Position numbers and translations under genes: made by a program. From Methylotuvimicrobium buryatense 5G (GTDB taxonomy: Bacteria; Pseudomonadota; Gammaproteobacteria; Methylococcales; Methylomonadaceae), in assembly GCF_000341735.1 (NCBI RefSeq), contig NZ_KB455575.1:2569802-2633801 (forward strand): a DNA stretch of 64,000 nucleotides, given 5' to 3'. Below the pieces are notes generated by a model. That model made no database searches. It saw nothing but the letters and a program-made list of their open reading frames with translations, and was not told the DNA's origin. This document shows, in pieces, positions 34,381-45,141 of the stretch (its first letter is position 1; every line of letters starts with the position of its first letter).

Positions 34381-36240
34381 ATGCCTCGCACCTACACCAT
34401 AAAAAACCCGGCGGAGGAAAACCGCATTTTTACGGGACGCGCCATTGTCGCGATGATCTTCATTCTACTGCTGTCGATCGGCTTAATCGTCCGTTTGGTT
34501 TACTTGCAGATCGTCGGTCACGAACATTACGCGACCCTAGCAAAAAACAATCACATTAAAATATCGCCTCTGCCACCGACCCGCGGCATCATCTTCGACC
34601 GAAAAGGTAGGGTGTTGGCAGATAATGTTCCAACATACAGCCTTGAATTGATCCCCGAACAAATCAAAAATCTCGACGATACGCTCGCACGATTACAAGA
34701 GTTACTGGACATTCCCGAAGATAAAATCGAGCAGTACCAAAAATTGCGCAAACGCGAAAAACGTTTTACCAGTACGCCGCTATTACTGCGTATGACCGAG
34801 GAAGAAATCGCCAAGTTTGCTGCAGTTAGACCTTATTTTCCCGGTGTCGATATTCATGCTCGTTTGGTCAGGCACTACCCCTACGACATTCTAACTTCAC
34901 ATGTCATCGGTTATGTTGGCCGCATCAATGAAAATGAATTAAAAACGCTCCCGGTCTCCGAATATCGCGGCACTCACCATGTCGGCAAAGTCGGCATCGA
35001 ATTAGCTTATGAGACTGAACTACACGGCAAAGCCGGCTATGCCGAAATAGAAACCAACGCGCAATCTCGAGCGATCAGTACTTTAAAAACAGTCGATCCG
35101 ACTGCGGGATCGAACCTACACCTAACTCTCGATATCGATCTACAAAAGATCGCTTATGATGCACTCGATATTTACAATGGGGCGGTCGTGGCGATCGAGA
35201 TAAAAACCGGCGGCGTCTTGGTATTTACCAGTCGCCCCGGCTTCGACCCGAATCCGTTCGTCTACGGTATCGACAGTAAATCTTATAAAGAACTGCAAAC
35301 CTCGGATGCCCAACCGATGTTTAATCGAGCGCTGAGAGGTCAATACCCGCCCGGCTCAACAATCAAGCCTTTTATGGCCTTGGCAGGGCTTGAATATCAA
35401 GTGACCCACCCAGGCCAAAAGACTTATTGCCCAGGTTATTTTCAACTACCCAATGTCAAACATAAATACCGGGATTGGAAAAGAGGCGGCCATGGTACCG
35501 TGGACTTGAATCTCGCAATCGTGCAGTCTTGCGACGTGTACTTTTACAGCCTGGCCTTATCGCTCGGCATCGACAACATCCACCGTTTTTTCACGCAGTT
35601 CGGCTTCGGAGAAAAATCCGGCATCGACCTAGTCGGCGAGCTACCGGGCCTACAACCCTCGAAACAATGGAAGCGCAAAGCCCGTAATCAATCCTGGTAT
35701 CCCGGCGAAACGGTTATAACCGGCATCGGCCAAGGTTACACCCAGGTCACGCCGCTGCAATTGGCTAGAGCTACTGCAACGCTGGCCAATAAAGGCAAGG
35801 TCGTCCATCCGCATCTGGTAGGATCGTTTACCGACAATGGCGTTCTGAAACCCGCGGAAGCCAAACCGGAAACCACCCTCGCGCTAAATCCCAGAAATAT
35901 CGACGCGGTCGTCTCCGCGATGATCAATGTGGTACATAGCGCCAGGGGTACGGCCAGAGTCATCAGCCGCGGCATCGATTATCAAATTGCCGGCAAGACC
36001 GGCACGGCCCAGGTCTTTACCGTCAAACAAGAAAAGCGCTATAACGAAAACGAAATCGCTTTTAAACTGCGCGATCATGCTTTATTCATGGCATTCGCGC
36101 CGGCTCATGACCCGCAAATCGCGGTTGCCGTCATTGCCGAAAACGGAGGTCATGGCGGCACGGTTGCGGCACCGATAGCCGGAAAAATCATTCGTCAATA
36201 TTTACAGGAACCCAGCGATGAAGACCGAAACGCGCAGTGA
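34381..36240 (+). CDS. mrdA: Penicillin-binding protein 2 (elongasome transpeptidase)
   Basis: PBP2 cross-links peptidoglycan during cylindrical growth. The 619-residue class B PBP has an N-terminal membrane anchor (residues 20-45), a pedestal domain, and a transpeptidase domain with SxxK at Ser326-Lys329 (GSTIKPFMA). SCD follows in QSCDVYFYS, and KTGTAQ lies near residue 544. It overlaps rodA by 23 nt, and the two act as a polymerase pair. Confidence 0.98.
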   Translation: MPRTYTIKNPAEENRIFTGRAIVAMIFILLLSIGLIVRLVYLQIVGHEHYATLAKNNHIKISPLPPTRGIIFDRKGRVLADNVPTYSLELIPEQIKNLDDTLARLQELLDIPEDKIEQYQKLRKREKRFTSTPLLLRMTEEEIAKFAAVRPYFPGVDIHARLVRHYPYDILTSHVIGYVGRINENELKTLPVSEYRGTHHVGKVGIELAYETELHGKAGYAEIETNAQSRAISTLKTVDPTAGSNLHLTLDIDLQKIAYDALDIYNGAVVAIEIKTGGVLVFTSRPGFDPNPFVYGIDSKSYKELQTSDAQPMFNRALRGQYPPGSTIKPFMALAGLEYQVTHPGQKTYCPGYFQLPNVKHKYRDWKRGGHGTVDLNLAIVQSCDVYFYSLALSLGIDNIHRFFTQFGFGEKSGIDLVGELPGLQPSKQWKRKARNQSWYPGETVITGIGQGYTQVTPLQLARATATLANKGKVVHPHLVGSFTDNGVLKPAEAKPETTLALNPRNIDAVVSAMINVVHSARGTARVISRGIDYQIAGKTGTAQVFTVKQEKRYNENEIAFKLRDHALFMAFAPAHDPQIAVAVIAENGGHGGTVAAPIAGKIIRQYLQEPSDEDRNAQ

Positions 36241-37348
36241 ACAATTCATACCGCACTCGCTCCTCGGCAATCTATTGAGAAAATTGCATATCGACATTCC
36301 CTTGCTGATATGTTTGCTGCTAGTTCTTAGCCTAAGCTTTCTGATTTTGTATAGCGCCAGCGGACAAGATACCGACATTCTGATCCGTCAGGCTACCCGC
36401 ATGCTGATTGCCTTTGTCCTGATGATCGTGCTTGCGCATATTAATCCTTATCAATTCAAACGTTATTCGACGGTTCTATACGGAATCGGCGTAACCTTGC
36501 TGGTTGCCGTGCTGATCATGGGGCAAATCGGTAAAGGCGCACAGCGTTGGCTCGACTTAGGCTTCTTTCGCTTTCAGCCCTCTGAAATGCTAAAGATTAC
36601 CGCACCGATGATGATCGCCTGGTATTTATCGGAAAACACGTTGCCCCCGAAGTGGAAACAAATGGGTATCGCAGGCTTGTTGCTCCTGCTGCCGACGCTA
36701 TTGATTGCAAAGCAACCCGATCTCGGCACCTCGATATTGGTCTTCAGCTCGGGAGCCGCGGTCATCTTTTTCGCCGGACTGTCATGGCGATTCATCTTCA
36801 GCATCGGCGCTATTATTGCTTCGCTGACCCCCATCATTTGGCATTTTATGCGCGATTATCAACGCGCCCGGGTTTTGACCTTTCTCGACCCGGAAGCCGA
36901 CCCGCTCGGTCGCGGCTATCATATCATTCAATCGAAAATAGCCATCGGCTCCGGCGGCATCTACGGCAAGGGCTGGCAAGGCAGCACCCAGGCCCCACTC
37001 GATTTTCTGCCTGAAAGCTCAACCGACTTCATTTTCGCTGTGTTTGCTGAAGAATTCGGTCTCTCCGGCTGCCTTGTGTTAATCGCGCTCTACATTGTCA
37101 TTATCAGTCGTTGCCTGTATATTTCAATACAAGCGCAAGACAGTTACAGCCGCTTATTAGCAGGAAGCCTCAGCTTTACATTTTTTGTCTATGTCTTTGT
37201 TAACATAGGCATGGTCATCGGCATCTTACCGGTTGTCGGCGTCCCGTTACCGCTGATCAGCTACGGCGGCACCTCGATGGTTACCTTGCTCGCAGGATTC
37301 GGCATCCTGATGTCTATCCATACCCACAAAAAATTCTTACCGACTTAA
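36218..37348 (+). CDS. rodA: Peptidoglycan glycosyltransferase RodA
   Basis: RodA is the SEDS-family polymerase that partners with PBP2. The 376-residue protein has about ten membrane helices and SEDS signatures: GAQRWLDLGFFRFQPSE, KQPDLGTS, FLPESSTDFIFAVFAEEFG, and GVPLPLISYGGTS near the C-terminus. Coupled translation with mrdA is indicated by the gene overlap. Confidence 0.98.
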   Translation: MKTETRSEQFIPHSLLGNLLRKLHIDIPLLICLLLVLSLSFLILYSASGQDTDILIRQATRMLIAFVLMIVLAHINPYQFKRYSTVLYGIGVTLLVAVLIMGQIGKGAQRWLDLGFFRFQPSEMLKITAPMMIAWYLSENTLPPKWKQMGIAGLLLLLPTLLIAKQPDLGTSILVFSSGAAVIFFAGLSWRFIFSIGAIIASLTPIIWHFMRDYQRARVLTFLDPEADPLGRGYHIIQSKIAIGSGGIYGKGWQGSTQAPLDFLPESSTDFIFAVFAEEFGLSGCLVLIALYIVIISRCLYISIQAQDSYSRLLAGSLSFTFFVYVFVNIGMVIGILPVVGVPLPLISYGGTSMVTLLAGFGILMSIHTHKKFLPT

Positions 37349-37350
37349 CG

Positions 37351-38679
37351 ATGAAGCAAACCTCAATAGCCACTTTAATGCTTTGCGGAGCTCTGATACT
37401 GAGCTCCTCCAGCCCTTCTTCGGCGCAAGCGACCGCGCCGATCTCGCAGTCCGAAACATTGCCCGAAAACATGTCGGTATTCATACGTACGATGACGGCT
37501 AAGCACGGCTTCGACAAAAACAAACTGAATACATTATTCCGGTCGGTCGAATTGCAACCGCGCATCATTGAGGCCATCACACGTCCTGCCGAAGCGATGC
37601 CCTGGTACAAATACCGGAAAATATTCATGACCGAAGCGCGCATCGAAGGCGGCGTTAAATTTATGCAAGATAATGCTTCGGCCTTGGCCGTTACACAACA
37701 AAAATACGGTGTCCCGCCTGAAATCATCACGGCGATCATCGGCGTCGAGACTTCCTACGGTAAAAATACCGGCAGCTACCGGGTCATCGATGCCTTGTCG
37801 ACATTGGCTTTCAATTACCCGAAACGGAGCCCGTTTTTCACCGGCGAGCTTGAAAACTTTTTATTGTTGTGTCGCGAGGAACACATCGATCCGTTACAAC
37901 CGACGGGATCTTATGCCGGCGCAATGGGCATCCCGCAATTCATGCCGAGCAGTTTTCGCAGCTATGCTGCCGATTTCGAAGGAGACTATCACCGCGACAT
38001 CTGGAACAATCCGGCCGATGCCATTGCCAGCGTCGGCAATTATTTTTACAAACATCACTGGCAACGCGGGCAACCAGTAGCTTTTCAAGCGGCCGTGCAG
38101 GGCAACGCTTACCGCAAAGCTCTTGGGGGAGATCTGAAACCGGACCGTACTATAGTCCAACTTAAGGCCTTAAATGTCGAATCGATAGAAACTGCGAGCC
38201 CCAACCAGAAAGCCAAACTCCTTGCTTTCGAACTGGAGCAAGGAGAAGAACTATGGCTAGGCTTGGACAACTTCTACGTCATCACCCGTTACAACCATAG
38301 CCCTCTCTATGCCATGGCGGTTTATCAGCTCAGCCGCGCGATTGCCGAACACTCGGAAACACCAAAGATAAGCGCCGGTCTACCGGATAACCCAACTGCC
38401 GCCCCTCCCCTCCAGGAAAGCGGCCAGAAGGTCGCCATCTATATACAACTGGGTGCTTTCGGTAATGAAGCCAACGCTCAAGCTTTACGCAAAAAAGTCG
38501 CCGAACACAGCCTCCTGCCGCTACCCAAAATTAAACCCGTCACTCAAAACGGAACGACGCTTCACAAAGTGCAAATCGGCCCGTTCAAATCCGCCGAAGA
38601 TGCCGAACGGTTGAACGCCAAACTGAATGAAATCGGCATCGATCAGACACAGTATATCGTCGAAAGCATCGGAAATTAA
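37351..38679 (+). CDS. mltB: Lytic transglycosylase MltB fused to a SPOR domain
   Basis: MltB-family enzymes cleave glycan strands to 1,6-anhydroMurNAc products. The 442-residue protein has an N-terminal signal peptide (about residues 1-25), then the GH103 domain with catalytic Glu133 in GVETSYGKNTG and the GAMGIPQFMPSSF block. A C-terminal SPOR domain (about 362-440, IYIQLGAFGNEANAQ and HKVQIGPFKSAEDAE) would bind denuded glycan. In many relatives the SPOR domain in this cluster is carried by RlpA, which is missing here. Confidence 0.93.
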   Translation: MKQTSIATLMLCGALILSSSSPSSAQATAPISQSETLPENMSVFIRTMTAKHGFDKNKLNTLFRSVELQPRIIEAITRPAEAMPWYKYRKIFMTEARIEGGVKFMQDNASALAVTQQKYGVPPEIITAIIGVETSYGKNTGSYRVIDALSTLAFNYPKRSPFFTGELENFLLLCREEHIDPLQPTGSYAGAMGIPQFMPSSFRSYAADFEGDYHRDIWNNPADAIASVGNYFYKHHWQRGQPVAFQAAVQGNAYRKALGGDLKPDRTIVQLKALNVESIETASPNQKAKLLAFELEQGEELWLGLDNFYVITRYNHSPLYAMAVYQLSRAIAEHSETPKISAGLPDNPTAAPPLQESGQKVAIYIQLGAFGNEANAQALRKKVAEHSLLPLPKIKPVTQNGTTLHKVQIGPFKSAEDAERLNAKLNEIGIDQTQYIVESIGN

Positions 38680-38732
38680 CCAATCACTGTTACAATATGA
38701 TCTTCTGTTTTTGTATGCTCACACCGCGAATA

Positions 38733-39896
38733 ATGACCTCCTCAAAAGTTTACCTCAGCCTGATTGTTTATCTATTTTTTAGCTTATTGCAAACGGCAAA
38801 CGCGGCTTCCGATAAGACCGATCCGATCATGATTCCTTCGCCGCCGAGTATCGCCGCGAGCAGCTATATTTTGCTCGATGCCGATAGCGGCAAAGTGCTT
38901 GGCGAAAACAATGCCGACGTCAAACTCCCCCCCGCCAGTCTGACCAAAATCATGGCCGTTTATGTCGTATTCACCGAATTGAGTAAAGGCCATCTGAGCC
39001 TGAACGAAAATGTCTCGGTTAGTCAAAAGGCTTGGCGCACTCCCGGCTCGCGCATGTTCATCGACGTTAACAAGCAAGTCACGGTCGAAGAATTGCTTAA
39101 AGGCATCATCATTCAGTCGGGGAACGACGCGAGCGTCGCACTGGCCGAGCATATCGCCGGAGACGAAGCCACTTTCGCCGAAATGATGAACCAACAAGCC
39201 GCCATACTCGGCATGAACAACAGCCATTTCGTCAATAGCATGGGACTGCCCGACGACGACCATTACACGACCGCGCAAGACTTGGCTATTCTAACTCGCG
39301 CAATGATTCGTGAATTCCCTGATTACTATGCGTGGTTTTCGGAAAAAGAATATACCTACAATAAAATTACCCAACGCAATCGCAACAAGCTTCTTTGGCG
39401 CGACCCAAGCGTCGACGGCGTCAAAACGGGCCATACCGAAGCGGCCGGTTACTGCTTAGTCGCATCGGCGGTTCGCGATGGCATGCGTCTAATCTCTGTA
39501 GTCATGGGAACGAAAAGCGAACGCGCCCGTGCCAATGAAAACCAGTCCTTGTTGAATTACGGTTACCGTTTCTATGAAACCCATAGACTGTACAAGGGCA
39601 ATGAAGCCTTGACCGAAACCCGCATTTGGAAAGGCGCGGATAAAAACTTGTCTTTAGGCCTAGCCGAAGACCTTTATGTCACGATCCCACGCCGCCATTA
39701 CGAAGACTTGAAGGCTGTCATTAATTTTGAACAAAAAATCATCGCACCGGTCAACCAAGGCGACAATTTAGGCACCGTCAGTGTTACGCTGGCCGGCGAA
39801 CCATTAATGGAAAAGAATCTGATCGCACTAACTACCGTAGAAAAAGGCAACTTAGTGCGCAAACTTTACGACACTGTTCTCATGCTGGTGAAATAA
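38733..39896 (+). CDS. dacA: D-alanyl-D-alanine carboxypeptidase (PBP5/6 family)
   Basis: It removes the terminal D-Ala of pentapeptide stems. I prefer ATG 38733 (MTSSKVYLSLIVYLFF), which gives a normal signal peptide ending near TANA; an ATG at 38697 would add 12 residues. The 387-residue protein has SxxK at Ser69-Lys72 (ASLTKIMAV), SGN at 129-131, and KTG near 230 (DGVKTGHTEAAGY). The C-terminal beta domain carries a probable amphipathic membrane anchor. Confidence 0.95.
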   Translation: MTSSKVYLSLIVYLFFSLLQTANAASDKTDPIMIPSPPSIAASSYILLDADSGKVLGENNADVKLPPASLTKIMAVYVVFTELSKGHLSLNENVSVSQKAWRTPGSRMFIDVNKQVTVEELLKGIIIQSGNDASVALAEHIAGDEATFAEMMNQQAAILGMNNSHFVNSMGLPDDDHYTTAQDLAILTRAMIREFPDYYAWFSEKEYTYNKITQRNRNKLLWRDPSVDGVKTGHTEAAGYCLVASAVRDGMRLISVVMGTKSERARANENQSLLNYGYRFYETHRLYKGNEALTETRIWKGADKNLSLGLAEDLYVTIPRRHYEDLKAVINFEQKIIAPVNQGDNLGTVSVTLAGEPLMEKNLIALTTVEKGNLVRKLYDTVLMLVK

Positions 39897-39899
39897 AAA

Positions 39900-40745
39900 A
39901 TGAGCGATAACCCGACAGTTTATTTAAACGGCCAGTATCTTCCGCTCGATCAAGCCAAAATCTCAGTTCTTGACCGCGGTTTTCTATTCGGCGACGGCAT
40001 TTACGAAGTCATTCCGGCTTATGCCGGGCGCTTATTCCGCCTCTCTGAACACATCGACCGTCTCGAAGCCAGCCTGAAAAGCATTCGCCTAAATAGCCCT
40101 CACAGCCGCGAGCAATGGGCCGATATTTTAGAGCCGCTGCTCGAACCGGGACAGGATCAATACATTTATCTGCAAATCACACGCGGCGTAGCGCCGAAAC
40201 GTGACCATGCATTCCCCGAGCATATCGAGCCAACCGTATTCGCCATGTGTTCGCCTATCGTGCCCTTAAGCGGCCGCGACAGTGGCGTCAAAGCCATCAC
40301 GCTTGACGACACCCGCTGGGCATTATGTCATATCAAGGCTATTACCTTATTAGCCAACATTTTGCTTAGACAAAAAGCCGTCGACCAAGGCTGTACCGAA
40401 GCGGTACTGGTCAAGGACGGCTACGTCACCGAAGGCGCGGCCAGCAATATTTTCGCGGTCCTCGACGGCATTCTGGTGACGCCGCCGAAAGGCGAAGAAA
40501 TTTTGCCCGGCATCACCCGCGATGTCATCCTGGAACTCGCGAGAACCAATGATATCGCCTATAGCGAAGATATTATTTCGCTCGAAGCCCTGAAAACCGC
40601 GGACGAAATCTGGCTTACCAGTTCGACCCGAGAAATCATTCCAGTCGTCGAACTCGACTCGGAACCGGTCTCGGACGGTAAACCGGGACCGATTTGGCAA
40701 AAAATGCATCACCTTTATCAAGAGTTCAAGAAAGCCCAATCATGA
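39900..40745 (+). CDS. dat: D-amino-acid (D-alanine) aminotransferase, class IV
   Basis: This PLP enzyme interconverts D-Ala and D-Glu with 2-oxo acids; the family also includes branched-chain and ADC-lyase members. The 281-residue protein has the PLP lysine at Lys146 (CHIKAITLLANIL), GDGIYEVIPAY near the N-terminus, and TEGAASNIFAV. It lies 3 nt after dacA, suggesting D-amino-acid recycling in wall metabolism. It overlaps ybeD by ATGA. Confidence 0.92.
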   Translation: MSDNPTVYLNGQYLPLDQAKISVLDRGFLFGDGIYEVIPAYAGRLFRLSEHIDRLEASLKSIRLNSPHSREQWADILEPLLEPGQDQYIYLQITRGVAPKRDHAFPEHIEPTVFAMCSPIVPLSGRDSGVKAITLDDTRWALCHIKAITLLANILLRQKAVDQGCTEAVLVKDGYVTEGAASNIFAVLDGILVTPPKGEEILPGITRDVILELARTNDIAYSEDIISLEALKTADEIWLTSSTREIIPVVELDSEPVSDGKPGPIWQKMHHLYQEFKKAQS

Positions 40746-41008
40746 GCGAACAAGAAGATATATTGAAATTCCCCTGCCGCTTTCCAATCAAAGCGATGGG
40801 CATGAACAGCATTGAATTAGATATTCATGTCGTCGAAATCATTCGGCGCCATGTCAACGACCTTAACGAAGGCGCAGTCACATCGCGCCCCAGTAAAGGC
40901 GGAAAGTACACTTCAGTAACCGTCACTATCACCGCGACCAGCAAACAACAACTGGATGCGATTTATCAGGATTTAACCGACTCACCGCTCGTGTTGATGG
41001 CTTTATAG
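40742..41008 (+). CDS. ybeD: YbeD family (DUF493) protein
   Basis: The start ATG 40742 overlaps the dat stop (ATGA); a longer frame from 40694 is only dat sequence in another frame. The 88-residue protein has the ACT-like fold of YbeD, with DILKFPCRFPIKAMG, KGGKYTSVTVTITATSK and the C-terminal VLMAL. Its conserved position between dacA and lipB is known, but its function is not established. Confidence 0.95.
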   Translation: MSEQEDILKFPCRFPIKAMGMNSIELDIHVVEIIRRHVNDLNEGAVTSRPSKGGKYTSVTVTITATSKQQLDAIYQDLTDSPLVLMAL

Positions 41009-41133
41009 TGCTAAACGAATCACGTTTTCCAATGAAGACTTTCCATGAAGTATCATTGACGGCAGTGATAATGAAGAATATCGGCGATAATTCCTATCCC
41101 TATAATCAGCGCTCCATTGCATAAGATAACACG

Positions 41134-41742
41134 ATGACACTGGCGATCCGCAACCTCGGCCTGCAACCCTACGAAGGGGTTTGGCGCGACATGCAAACGT
41201 TCACGCAGCAACGCGCCCCCCATACTCCGGACGAACTGTGGATCGTCGAACATCCGCCGGTTTATACGCTCGGTTTGAACGGCAAACGCGAACACCTCTT
41301 GCAAGCCTGCGATATTCCCGTCGTGCAAACCGATCGAGGCGGACAGGTCACCTACCACGGCCCGGGACAACTGGTACTATATACATTGTTGGACATCAAG
41401 CGCTTGAACCTGGGTATCCGAGCACTGGTCACGACGCTCGAGCAAGCAATCATAGAAACGCTGGCCCAATATGGCATCCGAGCATCGTCGCTAGCCGACA
41501 AACCCGGCGTTTATGTCGCGGACAAAAAAATCGGCTCAATCGGACTACGGGTAAAAAAAAACTGCAGCTATCACGGACTGAGCTTGAATAACCACATGGA
41601 CTTAAGACCATTCGACCGAATCAACACTTGCGGCTACGCCGACATGCAAGTCACGCAATTAGCCGACTTCGGCATCGAAATCGAAACTAGCGAACTGGCC
41701 GTGCCGGTCGCTCACGCCATCACTCAGGCAATATCACGATGA
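41134..41742 (+). CDS. lipB: Octanoyl-(ACP) protein octanoyltransferase
   Basis: LipB transfers octanoyl from ACP to lipoyl domains. The 202-residue protein has [15 protein letters not shown] (residues 67-81), the catalytic Lys132 in [12 protein letters not shown] and Cys166 in [15 protein letters not shown]. It overlaps lipA by 4 nt (ATGA), giving the lipBA pair. Confidence 0.98.
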   Translation: MTLAIRNLGLQPYEGVWRDMQTFTQQRAPHTPDELWIVEHPPVYTLGLNGKREHLLQACDIPVVQTDRGGQVTYHGPGQLVLYTLLDIKRLNLGIRALVTTLEQAIIETLAQYGIRASSLADKPGVYVADKKIGSIGLRVKKNCSYHGLSLNNHMDLRPFDRINTCGYADMQVTQLADFGIEIETSELAVPVAHAITQAISR

Positions 41743-42704
41743 CTTTACAAGCCCCTTCACGAAACACGCCGGAGTCGCATCAACGCAACTCCGTCAAACT
41801 CTCTCGAATCCCGGTCAAAGTCGAACCGGCTGCAGAACCGCTTCGCAAGCCTGATTGGATACGCATTAAAGTCTCGACGAACGAAGAAATCAACCGCATC
41901 AAAAAACTATTACGCGAAAACAATCTGCACACGGTCTGCGAAGAAGCCGCTTGCCCTAACCTCGGCGAATGTTTCAGCCACGGCACCGCGACCTTCATGA
42001 TCATGGGCGATCTCTGCACTCGTCGCTGCCCTTTCTGCGACGTTGCGCACGGAAAACCAAAACCCCTCGATCAAAACGAACCGCTACATTTGGCGCAGAC
42101 AATCAAGGCAATGAAGCTGAAGTATGTCGTGATTACCTCGGTCGACCGCGATGATTTGCGAGACGGCGGCGCCGGCCATTTCGCCGATTGTATCGCCGCA
42201 ATTCGACAAGAAACGCCGACCACCAAAATTGAAATACTGGTTCCCGATTTTCGCGGTCGCCTCGACAAGGCTGTCGACATACTGAGCCGAGAGCCTTGCG
42301 ATGTGTTCAATCACAACCTGGAAACCGTTCCGAGACTGTACCGAGAAGCGAGACCGGGCGCCGATTACCAAGGCTCGCTCGATCTGCTCAAACGTTATCA
42401 CGAAGTCCGCCCGGAAACGCCGACCAAGTCCGGCATAATGCTGGGCCTCGGTGAGACGCACGACGAAGTCGTCGAAGTCATGAAAGACTTGATCGCTCAC
42501 GGCTGTTCAATGTTGACACTGGGCCAATACCTACCGCCCAGCAAGGATCACCTACCGGTCAAGCGCTATTGGACGCCCGAGGAATTCGACGAACTGGCCG
42601 AAACGGCTTACGCACTCGGCTTCAAGCAAGTCGCCAGCGCGCCGCTGGTCCGCTCGTCCTATCACGCCGATCTGCAAGCCAAGTCGATGGTTTCGAACGA
42701 TTGA
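41739..42704 (+). CDS. lipA: Lipoyl synthase
   Basis: LipA inserts two sulfurs into octanoyl-protein by radical SAM chemistry. The 321-residue protein carries both Fe-S sites: the auxiliary cluster Cys67, Cys72, Cys78 ([13 protein letters not shown]) and the radical SAM Cys93, Cys97, Cys100 (CTRRCPFC). The conserved C-terminal SSYHAD serine is present. Confidence 0.99.
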   Translation: MTLQAPSRNTPESHQRNSVKLSRIPVKVEPAAEPLRKPDWIRIKVSTNEEINRIKKLLRENNLHTVCEEAACPNLGECFSHGTATFMIMGDLCTRRCPFCDVAHGKPKPLDQNEPLHLAQTIKAMKLKYVVITSVDRDDLRDGGAGHFADCIAAIRQETPTTKIEILVPDFRGRLDKAVDILSREPCDVFNHNLETVPRLYREARPGADYQGSLDLLKRYHEVRPETPTKSGIMLGLGETHDEVVEVMKDLIAHGCSMLTLGQYLPPSKDHLPVKRYWTPEEFDELAETAYALGFKQVASAPLVRSSYHADLQAKSMVSND

Positions 42705-42708
42705 AATG

Positions 42709-42756
42709 TAGGATGAATTGAGAAGATAGGTTTCACTGCGGTTCATCCATCCTACG
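42709..42756. repeat. Small palindromic repeat between lipA and tex
   Basis: The arms GTAGGATGAA (42709-42718) and TTCATCCATCCTAC (42743-42756) pair and bracket a 24-nt loop. The pattern resembles the short GTAGGATG...CATCCTAC intergenic repeats common in methylotroph and other gammaproteobacterial genomes. It may also act as a bidirectional 3' stem-loop. Confidence 0.6.
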
Positions 42757-42807
42757 ACGCTTGTAAAATTATCCATTCACTACTTACGATTCACTATTCA
42801 CCCCAAT

Positions 42808-45084
42808 ATGGACATCACTCAACGCATCGCCGAAGAATTAGCCGTCAACCCGAAACAAGTCAACGCCGCTATTGCATTATTGGATGAAGGCGCGACCGTG
42901 CCTTTCATCTCACGTTACCGCAAGGAGGTCACCGGCGGCCTTGACGACACGCAACTGCGTAACCTGGAAGAACGCCTGATTTATTTACGCGAGTTGAACG
43001 ACCGGCGCGAAACCATTCTCGAAAGCATCAAATCGCAAGGCAAACTGACGCCCGATTTGGAAAAAGCTATCCTCGATGCCGACACCAAAACGCTGCTCGA
43101 AGATCTCTATCTACCGTACAAACCGAAACGCCGCACCAAAGCCCAGATTGCGCGCGAAGCCGGCCTCGAACCCTTGGCCGATGCGATACTGGACGACCGC
43201 AGCCTCATCCCGAATGAAGTCGCGCTTAGCTATATCGATCAAGATAAAGGCGTTCCCGATACCGCCGCCGCACTGGACGGCGCGCGCCAAATCATCATGG
43301 AACGCATTTCCGAAGACGCCGAACTGCTCTCCGAATTGCGCGAACGCATCTGGCAAAAAGGCATCATTCACTCGGCCGTCGTCGCCGGCAAAGAACAGGA
43401 AGCTGCTAAATTCAAGGACTACTTCGATTATCAGGAAGCGATCAACAAGATTCCATCGCACCGCGCGCTCGCCTTATTTCGAGGCCGCAACGAAGACTTG
43501 CTCAGCATCACATTGAAACCTGCCCGAGAAGACCAGTACGAACATCGTTTATGCGAACAATTCGTCGCAAAACGCTTGAATATCACCGACACCAACAGAC
43601 CGGCCGACGCGTGGCTCGCAGAGACCGCGCGCTTCGCTTGGAAAATCAAATTATTCACACGCATCGATCTGGACCTGAAACTGCGGCTTCGCGAAGCCGC
43701 AGAACTTGAAGCGATCAGGGTATTCGCAAGCAACTTACGGGATTTGTTACTCGCCGCACCGGCCGGCCCGAAGGCGACGATGGGCCTCGATCCGGGCATC
43801 CGCACCGGCGTTAAGGTCGCGATCGTCGACCCGACCGGAAAATTGCTCGCAACCGAAACAATCTATCCACTTCAACCGCGCAATCAATGGGATCAGTCTA
43901 TCGACACATTAGCCCGACTGATCGCGCAACATCGAGTCGATTTGGTTAGCATCGGCAACGGCACCGGCTCGCGCGAGACCGATCAACTGGTCGGCGATTT
44001 GATCAAGCGTCATCCGGAATTGAAAATCACCAAGTTGACCGTCTCGGAAGCCGGTGCGTCGGTTTATTCGGCATCGGAACTGGCCGCGAAAGAATTCCCC
44101 GATCTGGACGTCTCGCTCAGAGGCGCGGTCTCGATTGCGCGCCGCTTGCAAGACCCGCTCGCCGAACTGGTCAAGATCGATCCGAAATCGATCGGCGTCG
44201 GCCAATATCAGCACGATGTCAATCAAGCACAACTGGCTCGCATGCTCGACACCGTCGTCGAGGACTGCGTCAACGCGGTCGGCGTCGACGTCAATACCGC
44301 ATCGGTCGCATTGCTCAAGCAGGTATCCGGCTTATCGGCCAGCGTGAGCGAAAACATCGTCGCGTTCCGCGATCAAAACGGCCCTTTCCAAAATCGCAAG
44401 CAATTGAAGAAAGTCCCTCGCCTCGGAGACAAAGCCTTCGAACAGGCGGCCGGTTTCTTACGCGTAATGAACGGCGACAATCCGCTTGACGCTTCCGCCG
44501 TGCATCCCGAAGCCTATCCTGTCGTCGAAGCGATCATTGGCGACACAGGCAAATCGGTTCGCGACTTGATCGGCCAAAGCGCTTATCTACGTTCATTGAA
44601 CCCGGCCAACTACACCGACGATACCTTCGGCCTACCGACCGTGACCGATATTTTGCAAGAACTCGAAAAACCGGGACGCGACCCGCGCCCCGAATTCAAA
44701 AGCGTGCAATACAAGGAAGGTGTCGAAAAAATCACCGATCTGAAACCCGGAATGATGCTCGAAGGCGTCGTGACTAATGTCGCGAACTTCGGCGCTTTTG
44801 TCGATATCGGCGTACACCAGGACGGTCTGGTGCATATTTCGCATTTGGCCGATGTCTTCGTCAAAGACCCTCGCGATGTGGTCAAAACAGGCGACATGGT
44901 CAAGGTTAAAGTATTAGAAATCGATGTCCCCAGACAACGCATTTCGCTAACCATGAAAAAGGAAGAATCCAACGCGGAAATAAAGCCGGCACCTTCACCC
45001 CGCAAACCTGCCAAACAACCTCGGCAAGCACCGAGGCCTCAGGGCGCGATGGCCGACGCATTAGCCAAAGCGTTGAAAAAATAA
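42808..45084 (+). CDS. tex: Transcription accessory protein Tex (YhgF)
   Basis: Tex is a nucleic-acid-binding protein linked to RNA polymerase function and stress. The 758-residue protein shows the N-terminal Tex domain ([20 protein letters not shown]), a YqgF-like RNase H fold ([17 protein letters not shown]), tandem helix-hairpin-helix motifs, and a C-terminal S1 domain ([21 protein letters not shown]). A basic, Pro-rich tail follows. It is complete and monocistronic in appearance. Confidence 0.97.
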   Translation: MDITQRIAEELAVNPKQVNAAIALLDEGATVPFISRYRKEVTGGLDDTQLRNLEERLIYLRELNDRRETILESIKSQGKLTPDLEKAILDADTKTLLEDLYLPYKPKRRTKAQIAREAGLEPLADAILDDRSLIPNEVALSYIDQDKGVPDTAAALDGARQIIMERISEDAELLSELRERIWQKGIIHSAVVAGKEQEAAKFKDYFDYQEAINKIPSHRALALFRGRNEDLLSITLKPAREDQYEHRLCEQFVAKRLNITDTNRPADAWLAETARFAWKIKLFTRIDLDLKLRLREAAELEAIRVFASNLRDLLLAAPAGPKATMGLDPGIRTGVKVAIVDPTGKLLATETIYPLQPRNQWDQSIDTLARLIAQHRVDLVSIGNGTGSRETDQLVGDLIKRHPELKITKLTVSEAGASVYSASELAAKEFPDLDVSLRGAVSIARRLQDPLAELVKIDPKSIGVGQYQHDVNQAQLARMLDTVVEDCVNAVGVDVNTASVALLKQVSGLSASVSENIVAFRDQNGPFQNRKQLKKVPRLGDKAFEQAAGFLRVMNGDNPLDASAVHPEAYPVVEAIIGDTGKSVRDLIGQSAYLRSLNPANYTDDTFGLPTVTDILQELEKPGRDPRPEFKSVQYKEGVEKITDLKPGMMLEGVVTNVANFGAFVDIGVHQDGLVHISHLADVFVKDPRDVVKTGDMVKVKVLEIDVPRQRISLTMKKEESNAEIKPAPSPRKPAKQPRQAPRPQGAMADALAKALKK

Positions 45085-45097
45085 ACTTTAATTCCTC

Positions 45098-45106
45098 TGC
45101 TATACT
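45098..45106 (+). promoter_or_regulatory. Extended -10 promoter element
   Basis: TGCTATACT at 45098-45106 matches an extended -10 (TGnTATAAT-like, one mismatch). It lies 35 nt before the start codon of the small secreted protein at 45142. No clear -35 is present, as is allowed for extended -10 promoters. Confidence 0.5.
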
Positions 45107-45141
45107 GAAGCGAAAAATTAAATCAACCGGCAGGATTTGCT

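Noticed and set aside
38784-39278. 164-codon frame antisense to dacA
   Set aside because: dacA carries SxxK, SGN and KTG motifs on the plus strand; the antisense frame shows no recognisable features.
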